Part shown: positions 55,101 through 64,000 of the stretch, piece after piece | Numbering within the stretch: the first letter of the stretch is position 1 | Layout: each line of letters starts with the position of its first letter | Assembly: GCA_034231615.1 (NCBI GenBank) | Contig: CM067312.1 | Span: forward strand, 8,678,546-8,742,545 | DNA: 64,000 nt | Direction of reading: 5' to 3' | From: Meghimatium bilineatum | Lineage: Eukaryota; Mollusca; Gastropoda; Stylommatophora; Philomycidae | Translations under genes and position numbers: made by a program | The notes under the pieces: generated by a model | Told to the model about the DNA's origin: nothing | Seen by the model: only the letters and a program-made list of their open reading frames with translations | The model's database searches: none

Positions 55101-58100
55101 AAACAACACCCAAGAACTGAAAGACCTGGCAACACAAAGACAGAAATGGAAAGCTATGGTTTCTGCCCTACGCGCCGCCTATTGCCCTGGAGGAACATAA
55201 CATAACTTCTCAGGTTGATATCTGTGCACAGCATCGCTGATGCACTATGGGACAATTTTATAGAATTCTGTATTGATACTGTCCTCTTGGAATGTATTCA
55301 TTTTGAACCAGCCCATCAGTATTGAAGAATACAATGAACATGGACATCACATTGGATTTGACCTGTCAAGTCTTGTTAACGATGCTCATCTTCAAATGAT
55401 CTGTATCCACTTAAAATGGAAATATTGCTCATATGTTGTTGATTGACTTAAATAGGAGTTTCTTTAAACCTATTGCAACATTTTGAAAGATTCAGCAGCA
55501 AGTTTTTCCAAGCAGAAATCAATGCACACACATTGTTGGAAATTAATATCTATTTTTTTTTAACTTTTGCGACGTTACCGATGGCATCCCGAAGCGCCCT
55601 GATTCTTCAGTACGGAACTACACAAAGTTAAGCTCACATGATGTATAATTCGCGCCAAACAGAGCTGAGAAGGCGTAACTTCTGTCCAGCACACAAATGA
55701 ACGAGCTAAATTGTAATAAATGGAGTACATAATTAGGACTTATAGATCGAAATAACTCTAGGTCGAATGTTGTACTGCGTGGCGTAATGAATTGACATGG
55801 TAACATCTATGTATTTTATGTGTTGTCTTAGTCTTTTTTGTGTTTAAATATTAAGAGAACAATCATTTATTAATTAAATAGGTCTAGATAATTTATTAGG
55901 GGTGCCAGATATCGACATTGTATACAATTAGTCGACTTAGACCTACATGGGATGATTGAAAAGTTTAGCACTTTACTCAGGAAACCGTAAAGACAGATGG
56001 GATTGCTGTGTACCATTTGAAATACACACTATTGGTTGACAATTCCTGTGCATTCATGGTTTGTGTCGTGCAGTGCATGAAAGAGAAATTGGAGGGAAAC
56101 TAGTTCAGTTGTATATTATAAGCCGTGCTATGGATAAAATGTAGTCTCGTTATGTAATCAAATTCCTGCACTTGCAGGGTAAATCTACAAAACATTCATG
56201 ATGAGATGTTTGCCATTTATAAAGATGTCTGCCCTTCGTATGATAATGTGAAGCATTGGAAAAATCACTTTCAAACAGGACACACCAAGAAGCGGCAGGC
56301 TGTCCACTGCAGATGATACAAGGAACATTGCAAGAGTGGAGGTCCTTAGTCCTCTCAGACAGACGTATTACTGTTGAGAAAATCATGGCTGATTTGGGAC
56401 TAAATCATGGGAGCCATGTTGGAGATTTTACATGAGCAGCTTCACATGTCAAAGGTGTCCACCGTGTGGGTTCCCCATCTCTTCATGCCAATCATAAAGG
56501 AGCATTGAGCAATTTGCAATGCTGACGAGGATGATTTTCGTAGATTGGTTACTACGGACACATGTGCTGGGTGCACCTCTATGACCCTGAGACAAAAAAA
56601 ATCAGAGCAAATATTGGAATCATTCCTGTTCACCACCGAAGAAGACAAAAGACACAGTCTTTTGGGACTGTCCCGGAGTAATACTCACCGATTACCTTCC
56701 TCGTAGCCATATTATTAACTCAACGTACTACCAAAGTCTTCTCAAGAAATTAAGTGCAGAAGAGGCTGGGATGCTGTCGAGAGGCGTTTATCTGTTTCAG
56801 GACAATGCGCCGGCTCATGCAGCTGATGACTTCATTGTTTTGGCCCAGCAATGTGGGTATGCCCAATCCACCTGATTTATTACCGAGTGACTTCTTCCTA
56901 TTTCCAAATATGAAGAATCCGCTTTGTGGGCTTCATTTTTCTGACATGCAGGACTTGATTATTATTGAAGTGCAGACATGGTTCCAGGCCCAGGAGGAGT
57001 TGCTCTTCAATCACTGCGTTAGGAAGGTGAAGGAGAGATGGGAGACGTGCATCCACCAATTTTCAGGTATGTGTCTTGATTCCTTCACACTAAAGTGCAC
57101 AACTTTTCGATCACCCCTCGTAATTATAGAATTACCGACATTGTATGTGATATCAGCATGTTTTATATGTTTGTTGGGTCCATATATTATTAATTTGGTT
57201 ATGAAACAACATATATACAACTGACATAGATGCATAGATTATGAGGATTTTATCAGTGTTGCCACACATTGCTCAAGTATTAGGTGCTTCAAAAAATATT
57301 TTTTGATTTTTAAAATTGTAGTTTTGTGATTTTCTCTCAATTTTCAACTTCACACACCTTTCGTATCACACATAAACAAAAGCAAATGCTTTATTAACTT
57401 CTTTATTTACATGCACAACAATTTTTTTTACCAATCAATAAAAACAAAAAGTTATTGCAGTTTCCAAACACTCACAAAAAATAATTTGAATTGTCAAACA
57501 AGAAGCTTGGCCGTGTGGGAAAATTGTCTAATTGTAATTCAGGGTCCTGGATCCAGTGAAACTCAAAAACATGTGTTCTACATAAGTACTATTGTTATTC
57601 AGTTTCACAGCAGTATTACCTTTTATTAAAGGTTAAATGCAACAAGACAAACTAGGTCACCTTCACTTATAAGCACCTGATAAATAGAAATGCTCTATGT
57701 ATTACAATTTTCCAACCTATATCTGCACTTTTGAATAAACTTCACCATACCTCTGAACTTCCAGAAAGATCATTGTGTATTTCAATCTGAAATATTGGAA
57801 GCCATAATAGAGGTAGCCAAAATGCTCATAAATTGCTTGCCGAGTCACAACAGACATGTAGTCTTCCTAACGGATGATGCAAAGTCAGTATACAGGCATT
57901 GAAAGATCCAAAGAACACGAGCATGAATGAACTTATGGCCTGCTTACTACACCTCAGCAGTACTACCAAAGAAACAGTACTGCAGTGGATCCCTGGTCAC
58001 TGTGGCATACCTGGAAATGAAAAAGCTAATCTCCTGGCAAGGAAAGGGGGATTACTGGAACAAATAGAAAATGATAATACGTACTATGAATGTAATACCA

Positions 58101-61100
58101 TGTTAAAAGCAGAATATAAGAAAAAGTGGAAGCAGATGCACCCAACTGGCGAATCAAATAACCCCTACCATCAAATGTCACGCAAGGAACAAACCATCAT
58201 CTTCAGACTTCGAACTGGCCACAACAGACTGAAAAGTCACATGTTCCGAAAGCTGAAGATTGACGAGACAGACCTTTGCAACTGTGGACTGGGCCCAGAG
58301 ACTGCAGAACACATTCTTCATGCCTGTTAACTCTACCAAGAAGAGAGGCAGAAAATATGGCCCACTAAGACGGCACTACTTCCAGACTTGCGGGGGTTCC
58401 ATGGATGAATTGAAGCGAATCACACAAATCATTGAAGCTATTGGCGCTGTAACCTGATATCTGACTGAAGAACGATGAAGAAGAAAAAGTCTGAAATGTA
58501 TCTAAAAATCTGTATTTTGACCTAAAATTCTGCCCTAATTCTATATAAAGAGTGTACTACTAGTTCTGATGATCACAGATCTCTTCTATTCTATATATAG
58601 CGTGCTTGCACTAACCCACACACTCTAAATATAATATAACTTCAAGTTCCAACAATATAACATAATGGGTGGAAGTGATTTTCTAGGTAATACATTCAGT
58701 AGTTTGCCATACTTAAATTGAAAGATTATTTGTTTACATTACAGGTCTAGAAGTCGAAGCTCGAGCAGAAGCCGCAGCCGAAGCTATAGTTCCAGCCGAA
58801 GTGGAAGCAGCTATATAGATGATGAGCGATCTGATGGACATAGGCATTACCACAGAGGAGGTGGAAGGGGATCTTGGCACCAGGGACCTAATCAGTATTA
58901 TGATGAGGCTTGGGCAGCCTATGCAGCTCACTATGGCTACCCTTGGTATGGTCCAGAAGCAGTTCCAATGTTCTATGGACCTGAAGGGTGGCCAGTAGAT
59001 CCCTATGCTGCTATGTATTATGGCGACCAGCAGGCTTGGATGGAATATGAGGCTTATTATGGGCCACCAAATATGGGTCCACGGGGAATGGGTAGAGGTT
59101 TCAGAGGTAGGGGAAGAGGTGATAGAGGAAGAGGACGTGGTGGTTATGAAGGTAACTTTCAAGACTATAATAATGGTTTTCCTGGTCCGTCAAGAATGTC
59201 AAGGTCTCGTAGCAGAAGTAATATATCCCGCAGTTGGTCTAGGGATCATTCACATAGCAGAAATAGAAGCTTGGACAGCAGGGGTCGGAATCGTTCACAC
59301 TCATTGTCTCATAGCCGCACACGCAGCAAAGATAGGAGCCGCCACAGGTCTGGTGAAAGGTCATTGGCCAAAGAATCCGATGGAACAATTAGATCTGACA
59401 CAGAAGCAAATGATAAAAAGAAGAAAAAGAAGAAAAAAAAGAAAAAGAAACATAAAAAGTCAAAGAAGTCGAAAAATAAACAAAAAGATAAGATTGATGA
59501 GACAGAAGAAATTCTTGAAGATGATGAAAAGAGAAAGAAAATTCATAATAAAGAGGATACTAAAAAGAAACATGAAAGAAAAGAAGAAAGTAGCGATGAT
59601 TTAGTTAAAGAAAATACAAATATTCATCAAAAGAAGGAAGAAGTAAATGACAAATATAGTCTGGATAAAAATGAGAATGATGGCAAAAAGGATAAGAAAG
59701 ATAAAAAAGAACTTGATAATGGTGAACGGGTAAAGAAAAGTAGCAGGAAAGTCTTGGAAACTGTTGCAGAAATAAAAGACAAAGTCCAGAGAAAAGTTGA
59801 TCGTAAAGGTTGTGATGGGTCTAGTATTCAGAAGGATGACAGGTTAACTGCAGGTGTTAAAGACGGAAGGTATAAGGGTGAGAGTGCCATTACAAGGAAT
59901 GAAAGAATAGTTGGTGGTGAGGAAAAGAATAGCCACAAGGAAAATAGTAGCGAGGAAAAAAAAATGTCAGATGGTTTAAGTGTTAGCAAACATACTGGAC
60001 TGATGGAAGAAAGCACTGACATCAATGAAAGAGATAAAATGAGAACTGAAGGTAGAAAGCGCAGACTTAGTAGAGATGACAGTTCAGAGGTCAGAGAACT
60101 AGACAGAAAAAGTGGTAGCAGTAAGAGAAGTGAAAACAAAGATAAGGATAGGAGAAGTGTAAGTCATGACAGCAGAATTAGAACAGACCATGGGAATGTC
60201 AAGCAAGGGAGTAGCGGTGTACAGAGAGATGAAAAAAGTGGAAGTAGTGACAGCAAAGGTAGACATAGAAAAGATGAAGCGTTCCATCACCGGAGTAGTA
60301 GCATTAAAAGAGATGAAACAGGAGGAAGTGACAATAACAGAGAGCGAACTAGAAAAGATGGTGTGAAATATAATCCAGAAAGCAGTAGCTTAGAAAGAGA
60401 GAAAAGAAGAAGTGAAAGTGGGGACAACAGAGAGAGGGCTAGACAAGATGGTGGTAAAGAGGGAAGAGATACAAAACATACAGAGAAAAATATACACCAA
60501 GTTTATAAAGAAAAAGAATGGAAACATCAAGGTACTAATAGACAAGAAAATACTAGAAAATATGTAAGAACTGATAGATCACATTCTACTGAAAGTAACA
60601 GCAGCAGTGATAGCCAGAATGGATATAAAAAAGATGTTAATAAATATAAAGTTGATAAATCTCTCATAAAAGATCGGATAAGATATGATATCAAGGATAA
60701 AAGTGTACTGGACAATGGGCAAAGGAATTTACGTTTGGAGAATAGTAGTCGAAGTGCTGATCGTAAGATCATTAGTGTAAGAAATGACTGTAAAGATAAG
60801 GGGGTTAGAAATGTGAATACAGATAACAGAAATCAAGATGAGAGGCGCTGTGACAAAAAGGAGATGGGGAAAATAATACCAGAGGCCAAGGGCGGTAAAG
60901 ATAAAAGTGAAGTTGAGAAGCTGAAGGAAAGTAGGGGTAGTAATGTTAGTGATAATAGCTTGATAGATGTGAAGAAAGATAAAGCTAGAATGAGAAGTGA
61001 TAGGGGAGCAAAGCATAACAGTAGAAGCCGGAGCCCTGATAGAAGTGCTGGACAAGGAGATGATAAAGATAGTGCTGAGAATAGACAAGGTTGTGAAAGT

Positions 61101-61568
61101 CGAAAGGATAGGGACAAAGAGGATTGGAAACATAAAATAATTATAAACCATGCACAGCTCAATAATGAGAATACAGTAAATATCCACAACAAAAGTGTGT
61201 TCAAGGGTTCGAATCTTGCTGGGAAATCTAGCACAAGTGCTGATGTAAAGGATTCAAAGAAACCGTTAAATAAGGTGGAGGAAACTACAGGTGAGAATTT
61301 ATCTGTAACGGAAGATTTTACAGATAAGTCACAAAGTGATGGTAAAGGATTGAAAAGGAAGAAAAAAGTTGTGAAAAAGGGTGAAGCTAAAATGAGGAAG
61401 CTGTGCGATTCTGGAGAAGTCAAAGATAGTGGGAACCTTGTAACCAATGCAACTGGTCAGACTGGTGAACTAGGAAAGAAAAAGTTGAAGTTGAGAACAA
61501 AAAAGAAATTGAAGGAAAAACTTATGGAAGGGACAATTGAAAAAAGTTTAGATCATGTAATCAAATGA
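44930..61568 (+). CDS. Spliced gene: POLR1D-isoform-2-like domain in a 1441-residue RS/RGG-rich protein
   Basis: Exons 44930-46173, 49365-49439, 53082-53264, 58745-61568; all introns phase 2 with GT/AG. Residues 412-462 (LERSQAVTEILKEVQRGAAR, AREHGALGWQKCPIPVTNKT, FLRNTLVSTLR) match human protein POLR1D isoform 2 (ELERKAIEELLKEAKRG, GPMGWMKCPLASTNKRFLIN, TIKNTL). Residues 1-400 are acidic then mixed, without a domain I know (DWLDENGDPVPGAFDYV at 230-246). From 501: RS run, Tyr/Pro-rich patch (540-610), RGG box (614-635), RS region (651-707), poly-Lys (725-748), then a charged disordered tail to 1441. Start chosen at 44930 for its context (A at -3, G at +4). The low-complexity tail suggests a nuclear, RNA-associated protein; inference only. 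It is not the RPAC2 polymerase subunit. Confidence 0.85.
46395..46690. mobile_element. SINE-B fragment (+) and LINE RT thumb fragment (-)
   Basis: ATTGGCACAAATAAAACGAC, GGACTACATCCTGCTGAAGA is SINE-B. The minus strand over 46490-46690 carries KYLAVMLEPKSEF and MIHLANSLKTIVLVPL, which fit the RT thumb of RNase H LINEs. A partial direct repeat TTTTGAGTGAGT(T/C)GGCCAAAT occurs at 46507 and 46623. Confidence 0.6.
46950..47600 (+). mobile_element. LINE-A relic split by a 396-bp insertion
   Basis: Left part: AATAAAGATCAAACAATAAA, ATATTAAAAGATATGACACC, GGACAGGTTATAGTC. Right part from 47517: AAGCAAGAGATGGAATGTTG, GCAGCCAACCTTTATTGCGG, ATGGCACTTAA. The two join perfectly into the LINE-A tail order, apart from the insertion. 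Confidence 0.88.
47110..47527. mobile_element. Unclassified 396-bp insertion with 11-bp duplication
   Basis: AGAGTACACTA lies at 47110-47120 and 47517-47527 and brackets 47121-47516. The insert has no poly-A or simple-repeat tail that is obvious, no clear inverted ends and no gene. Its G+C is higher than the surrounding intron. I cannot assign it to a family in this window. Confidence 0.75.
48895..49290 (+). mobile_element. SINE-B followed by LINE-G 3' end
   Basis: SINE-B 48900-49060: TCGGACCATTGTCGTAAATA, TGACTACATCCTGCTGAAAA, GAGAATGAATGCTGAAG. LINE-G 49060-49290: LQALKWVPSGKRKRGRLRET, LCRTTIRQGMTMSLNNMQEL and SHRSNWRALVSALCTIF, the basic RT C-terminal tail. The SINE sits inside or against the LINE. 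Confidence 0.8.
49365..49439 (+). CDS. Exon 2 (75 nt) of the POLR1D-isoform-2-like gene
   Basis: Encodes residues 415-440 (SQAVTEILKEVQRGAARARE HGALGW, split codons at both ends). Acceptor TTCCAAAATTTCAG, donor GTGAGC. This is the first half of the POLR1D-isoform-2 core. 75 nt and phase 2 on both sides, so it can be skipped in frame. Confidence 0.9.
50050..51640 (-). mobile_element. LINE-C fragments, several pieces
   Basis: 50050-50180 (tail and WRNFVL-type C-terminus), then a block at 50640-51240 carrying ICDDGNSGN, GLEMAAMAGLNMIWKSGIVL, WFGNVTRHDSLSKIISQETV and KGTRVEGK-type pieces, and 51490-51640. Rich in stops. At least two copies or a rearranged single one. Confidence 0.75.
50520..50635. 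repeat. 38-bp tandem repeat x3 from a LINE-C tail
   Basis: CATAACCCGTCAGGGTCGTA plus GGTGTGCCACACTGAAGA, three times. On the minus strand each unit holds GTGGCACACCTACGACCCTG and GGGTTATG, i.e. the LINE-C 3' tail. Confidence 0.9.
51890..52185. repeat. 42-bp tandem array, 7 copies, intronic
   Basis: Unit TTTTGGATGTGGCCAGTTAC plus TCTTGGCAGTTTTAAATAGA and TG. Open on the + strand for 144 codons (CFGCGQLLLAVLNR repeated), but it has no link to the host exons; I treat it as non-coding. Confidence 0.95.
52320..52960 (+). mobile_element. LINE-B relic with nested SINE-A
   Basis: MKIPWITKKTDVVLRDSGVK upstream and VTTGKIKGRDKERC-like, then REKVMEKHDHI-type pieces downstream of the SINE, ending ATTGACAGTGATAATAATAA. 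Old and broken. Confidence 0.65.
52431..52727 (+). mobile_element. Full-length SINE-A with 11-bp duplication
   Basis: AGACTATAAAT at 52431-52441 and 52717-52727. The 275-bp insert 52442-52716 runs ACGCCCGTGTTTTGCCTGTG to CGAACGCAGAAGAAG and aligns end to end with 39763-40045. Same strand as the host gene. Confidence 0.95.
53082..53264 (+). CDS. Exon 3 (183 nt) of the POLR1D-isoform-2-like gene
   Basis: Encodes residues 440-501: QKCPIPVTNKTFLRNTLVST and LREPYRPPSKRGRFHVGLKN, then a Gly/His/Ser-rich linker (SGKHHGKGDHDTSSSRSS). Acceptor TGTTCTTACAG, donor CCAG/GTTGGG. The start at 53082 completes the Trp codon begun in exon 2 and keeps GWQKCP aligned with human GWMKCP. 183 nt, phase 2 on both sides. 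Confidence 0.9.
53905..54200 (+). repeat. Inverted-repeat arm 1; partial direct copy at 54295-54395
   Basis: Matches the reverse complement of 57140-57487 through GTTTGGAAAGCGCAATAACT, CATGTGAATAAAGAA, TTTGTTTATGTATGATAG, AACACTGATACAATTCT and TTGTTTCATAACCAAATT. The last ~100 bp are repeated directly at 54295-54395 (ATTTATGTTGTTTCATATCC). Confidence 0.75.
55010..55205 (+). mobile_element. LINE-G 3' end
   Basis: RRRGTPRETLRRTINTEGMS, KNLNNTQELKDLATQRQKW and KAMVSALRAAYCPGGT before a stop and ACATAACATAA. Open and well preserved over 60 codons, so younger than the copies at 49 and 63 kb. Confidence 0.82.
55944..57122 (+). mobile_element. Mariner-type transposon with both TIRs, decayed transposase
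   Basis: Element 55946-57120 (1175 bp), TA on both sides. The 5' end CATGGGATGATTGAAAAGTT matches the reverse of the 3' end (CGAGGGGTGATCGAAAAGTT). Pieces: FAIYKDVCPSYDNVKHWKNH FQTG, LHEQLHMSKVSTVWVPHL, VTTDTC (expected VTMDETW), QDNAPAHAAD, LLPSDFFLFPNMKNPLCGLH and RWETCIHQFSG. About six or more stops and shifts, and the first catalytic Asp context is altered. Close in type to SETMAR-like mariners. Lies in intron 3. Confidence 0.93.
57140..57487 (-). repeat. Inverted-repeat arm 2
   Basis: Reverse complement of 53905-54200, about 70-75% similar by eye, with small gaps. Its inner end lies 20 bp from the mariner 3' end. Confidence 0.75.
57786..58497 (+). mobile_element. LINE-E 3' end (RNase H) with 8-bp duplication
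   Basis: VAKMLINCLPSHNRHVVFLT, LKDPKNTSMNELMACLLHLS, KETVLQWIPGHCGIPGNEKA, NPYHQMSRKEQTIIFRLRTG HNRL and CNCGLGPETAEHILHAC, then GAACGATGAAGAAGAA. TCTGAAAT at 57786-57793 and 58490-58497. One frame change near 57900 and a stop after HILHAC. Same family as 2087-2654. Confidence 0.88.
58745..61568 (+). CDS. Exon 4 (2824 nt), RS/RGG/K-rich C-terminal two thirds
   Basis: Encodes residues 501-1441 and the stop TGA at 61566-61568. It opens with RSRSRSSSRSRSRSYSSSRS, a GGGRGSWHQGPNQYYDEAWA patch, many Tyr/Pro/Gly residues, then RGMGRGFRGRGRGDRGRGRG. The tail is rich in Lys, Asp, Ser and Glu, without hydrophobic segments. Acceptor TTTGTTTACATTACAG. Opposite-strand open frames are shadows of this purine-rich exon. 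Confidence 0.9.
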
Positions 61569-62464
61569 AATGGACTTATTCCTGTTTCTTGCCATCCTTA
61601 ACTAATACCAAATTGAGCTCAGGATGATGGTGCAGTTGTTTACACTGGTGGGTGTGTTACCAGAGGGTTGAAATCGAGTTGAGGCTTCTCTAGCCTATTA
61701 ATTAAAGTGATACTTGAGAGGTGTATTTAAACAGGATTCTCAGCCCTTAAATGGGTAGTTTAAACTGATCAACGTTTTATTAGACTCACAATGAATGATT
61801 CACAAGGAAAAGACTGGATAGTTAATAAATGAATGGATGGACTCCAATTGGGCTATAACATGTACAGGAAATTGTGTGGATATACTGCCCTGGCCATGCT
61901 GAGGTACAGGATAATGAAAGAACTGAATGCACATATTAGCTGACTGTAGATAGAAGAGAAATACTGCATACCTTCTATAAGCACTATTTGCATGAGAATG
62001 TTAGGGATGTGATGTGTTTTTGGTCCGATATTTAGGTAGACATCGGGGGGGAGGGGGAAGATTGAGGAAAGCTTATAGCCAGTGAGTCATAGGAACTAAT
62101 AGTGTAAATACCCTTCGTCATCTGCTGAAAGAGACTGAGCACTCAAGGGTGTACCTGGAGTAACATGTCAGTTCAGTTATCTCTACATTATATCTTCATT
62201 CATCAAACAATGCTTCCTTTGTGTTATGATATCTTGATTATTAATTATTTATAATTTATGTCTTGGTCATCAAGATTGAACAGCAAAAAAAAAAAGAATC
62301 TAACAACAAGACCATAGCCACAACTTGGATGGATGACAGAAATTGTTTGCGAGCAACATTGATAGACAACTCACAACATACTGGCTGGCCAACTAGTGAT
62401 GTGACTGGCATCCATCTTTCAGTGGAATTTGTAAAACACTGAATGTTTACATAACAGATGGAGC
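61569..62464 (+). other. 3' UTR and downstream flank
   Basis: A poly-A signal AATAAA at 61824-61829 is the first canonical one after the stop, giving a 3' UTR near 280 nt. No further gene. A G-run at 62044-62060 may be a CCGTAGATA-family trace. Confidence 0.55.
61824..61829 (+). terminator. Candidate polyadenylation signal of the host gene
   Basis: AATAAA about 255 nt after the stop codon. Cleavage site not determinable. Confidence 0.5.
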
Positions 62465-62620
62465 TGAATGTGTCGAGCCAATGGTGCAAATAAAACCATG
62501 AGACAGCTGGTCACTATTCTTTAGAATATCTCCTGCTGGAAATCTAGTAGGACCATTGTTCTGCTATATGAGAGATCATGTGGGAGTTTGAGAATGAAGA
62601 AGAAGAAGAAATAAACTTTT
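62465..62620 (+). mobile_element. SINE-B copy
   Basis: GAATGTGTCGAGCCAATGGT, AGTAGGACCATTGTTCTGC, TGGGAGTTTGAGAATGAAG and (GAA)n. The duplication is unclear. Confidence 0.75.
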
Positions 62621-62739
62621 ATCCCATGTACTTGATTCTTACCTGTTATTAGTTTCTAATGGTTATATTGTTTTTGTGTTTACAAAATGTACGGTATTAA
62701 ATCAGAATTAATTCAGTTTTCATTCAATATTATTGTAAT

Positions 62740-63120
62740 TATTTTGTAGATCTGGAGAAGAAATTAAATTCATTTGAAAATAAATGTCTTAAGAAACTTA
62801 AATATTTGTTGGGAAGAATTGAAACAAGGAAGAGAAGACACCAAACAGCAATACATTTCTTCAATAATGATAAGAAAATGATGGACTTATATTGGATATG
62901 TACTTAGAATGAATGAAAACAGTCACTGCAAGTATTAAAATGGCAGATGGCAAAAGAGGAAGACCAGGAGAGACTCTTTGCAGAGCAACCATCAAAGAGG
63001 ACATAACTATGGGTCTCAACAACATGCAAGCATTAGATATGGTAGCATCACATCGCTCAAATTGGAGAACTCTGGTTTCTGTCCTATGTACTATATTTGA
63101 CACTGAAGGATCAATGATAG
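62740..63120 (+). mobile_element. LINE-G 3' fragment
   Basis: LNSFENKCLKKLKYLLGR upstream and KRGRPGETLCRATIKEDITM, GLNNMQALDMVASHRSNWRT, LVSVLCTIF downstream. Nearly parallel to 49060-49290. Confidence 0.82.
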
Positions 63121-63475
63121 TTTTTGTAAATATATCTTTAAAAGACAGAATTTATGCTTTTGAGATGTGGATACATAGAAGAGCTACAAGGACTCGTTAC
63201 AGACTTCACTGAAACCTTTGAAATAAACCAAGGTACATGTGAAGACGCTGAACAAAATAGAGCTGCATGGTGCTCTACAGTAAAAAAAAATGTTCAGCAT
63301 CTCATAAAAATTGAAGAAGTGCATCAGCTCAACAGCAGAGAGTAGCTAGAAAGTCACGGGTAGATCAAACACTATCTATTGTGGTCATCCCATGTTTGAA
63401 CTTCCAAGGCCATAACTCTCATTGAATTTCAAAAGTGGATAGAAATTGGTCATCATAACTTATGATGGACGAAAA
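63121..63475 (+). mobile_element. LINE-D 3' fragment
   Basis: YKDSLQTSLKPLK-like and TWEDAEQNRAAWCSTVKKN pieces, then CATCAGCTCAACAGCAGAGA and TCATCATAACTTATGATGGA. It parallels 44390-44730, including the remains of the finger region, but is more decayed. Confidence 0.75.
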
Positions 63476-63479
63476 GCCA

Positions 63480-63760
63480 ATTATAGAAGAGTAGGGAGAA
63501 CTTTATAGAGAGTGAATAAAACTAACAAAGAATCTCTAGCAACACTTAGTATGAAAAAAACTATTAAAGGAAATAATGATAAGACAAATGAAGTATTTTG
63601 AACATATTAAAAGACATGAAACCTTGTTGAAGACCTAACTTGAGGGTAGAGTCGAGAGGTGGTGAGCAAGAGGTAGGTAGATACAAGTGAGAGAGAAACA
63701 TGAGATGGATAGGTTAAAGTCTAACAGAGTGCACCACCAAAGCAAGAGACAGAGGTAAAA
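63480..63760 (+). mobile_element. LINE-A 3' fragment
   Basis: AGAGTAGGGAGAACTTTATA, ACTAACAAAGAATCTCTAGC, TTAAAAGACATGAAACCTTG, GTAGAGTCGAGAGGTGGTGA and the tail to AAGCAAGAGACAGAGG. Confidence 0.8.
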
Positions 63761-63794
63761 TCACAAATTTATTATCGATACTTAGTTAGCATGT

Positions 63795-64000
63795 CTCTTC
63801 TTCTTCTGCGTTTGTTCTCAAATTCCTGCAGATTAGCAGGATATAGTTCATAGAATGGAAATCGTTTTTGTCATGGTTTACAGCATAGATGTCTTCTTTT
63901 TCTGCATTTGTTCTCAAACTCCTGCAGATTAACAGGATGCAGTCCAGAGAACGGAATGCGCTGTGTCATGGTTTACAGCATTTCTGCGATATCTGCACCT
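63795..64000 (-). mobile_element. Two head-to-tail SINE-A copies, cut by the window end
   Basis: CTCTTCTTCTTCTGCGTTTG to TTACAGCATAGATG (63795-63888), then a second copy from CTTCTTTTTCTGCATTTGTT onward. The second reaches ATATCTGCACC at 64000 and continues outside. Confidence 0.82.

Larger units (their letters stand above)
53265..58744 (+). other. Intron 3 (5480 bp) with inverted repeat, mariner and LINEs
   Basis: GTTGGG...ATTACAG. From left to right: LINE-B tail scrap (53446-53490, minus), inverted-repeat arm 1 (53905-54200), LINE-G tail (55010-55200), mariner (55946-57120), inverted-repeat arm 2 (57140-57487), LINE-E (57786-58497). 54401-55009 and 55201-55943 hold no gene that I can see. 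Confidence 0.85.

Noticed and set aside
58734-61447. Minus-strand frames of up to 204 codons opposite exon 4
   Set aside because: Shadows of a purine-rich, stop-poor coding exon. Leu/Ser-rich translations without a domain.

Overview
The window is animal nuclear DNA: one spliced gene with phased introns and GT/AG borders, set in A+T-rich sequence full of LINE fragments, tailed SINEs, DNA-transposon relics and minisatellites. The element mix (RTE-like LINEs, LINEs with RNase H or a C2H2 finger at the C-terminus, hAT, Tc1, mariner, pogo-type MITEs) suggests a bilaterian invertebrate, perhaps a mollusc or another lophotrochozoan. I cannot fix the phylum.

The only convincing host gene is on the + strand at 44930-61568. 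It has four exons, all introns in phase 2, and a predicted protein of 1441 residues. Residues about 408-462 match the core of human 'protein POLR1D, isoform 2' (the alternative product of the POLR1D locus, not the RPAC2 polymerase subunit). Here that core lies between an acidic N-terminal half and a long disordered C-terminal half with RS, RGG and poly-Lys tracts. A nuclear RNA-linked role is an inference.

The left 44 kb holds no convincing gene. It contains repeated 5'-truncated LINE ends, called here LINE-A (KKTNKEVL type, RTE-like), LINE-B (RKTNVEVL type, RTE-like), LINE-C (ICDDGNSGN type), LINE-D (C2H2 finger tail), LINE-E and LINE-F (RNase H) and LINE-G (RPRETL tail). Most A, B and C copies end in TGATGA repeats. 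Two related SINE families, SINE-A and SINE-B, end in (GAA)n and show clean target-site duplications at five places. A tRNA-derived SINE with a 13-bp duplication is nested in a LINE-A relic. Fold-back MITEs, a family with CCGTAGATA ends, a 348-bp hAT element, a 172-bp pogo-type MITE and a decayed Tc1 element are also present. A fossil Polinton-like DNA polymerase lies at about 35.8-37.7 kb.

More than fifteen tandem arrays occur (units from 16 to 65 bp, plus GATA, GACA and GAT arrays). Several can be traced to a parent sequence: the 24-bp array at 10 kb and the 38-bp array at 50.5 kb are both amplifications of the LINE-C 3' tail, and the 31-bp array at 11.7 kb sits inside a dispersed repeat whose other copy lacks it.

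The introns of the host gene carry the same elements: a 396-bp insertion with an 11-bp duplication (intron 1), a nested SINE-A and a 42-bp array (intron 2), and a mariner with both TIRs, a LINE-E with duplication and a large inverted repeat (intron 3).
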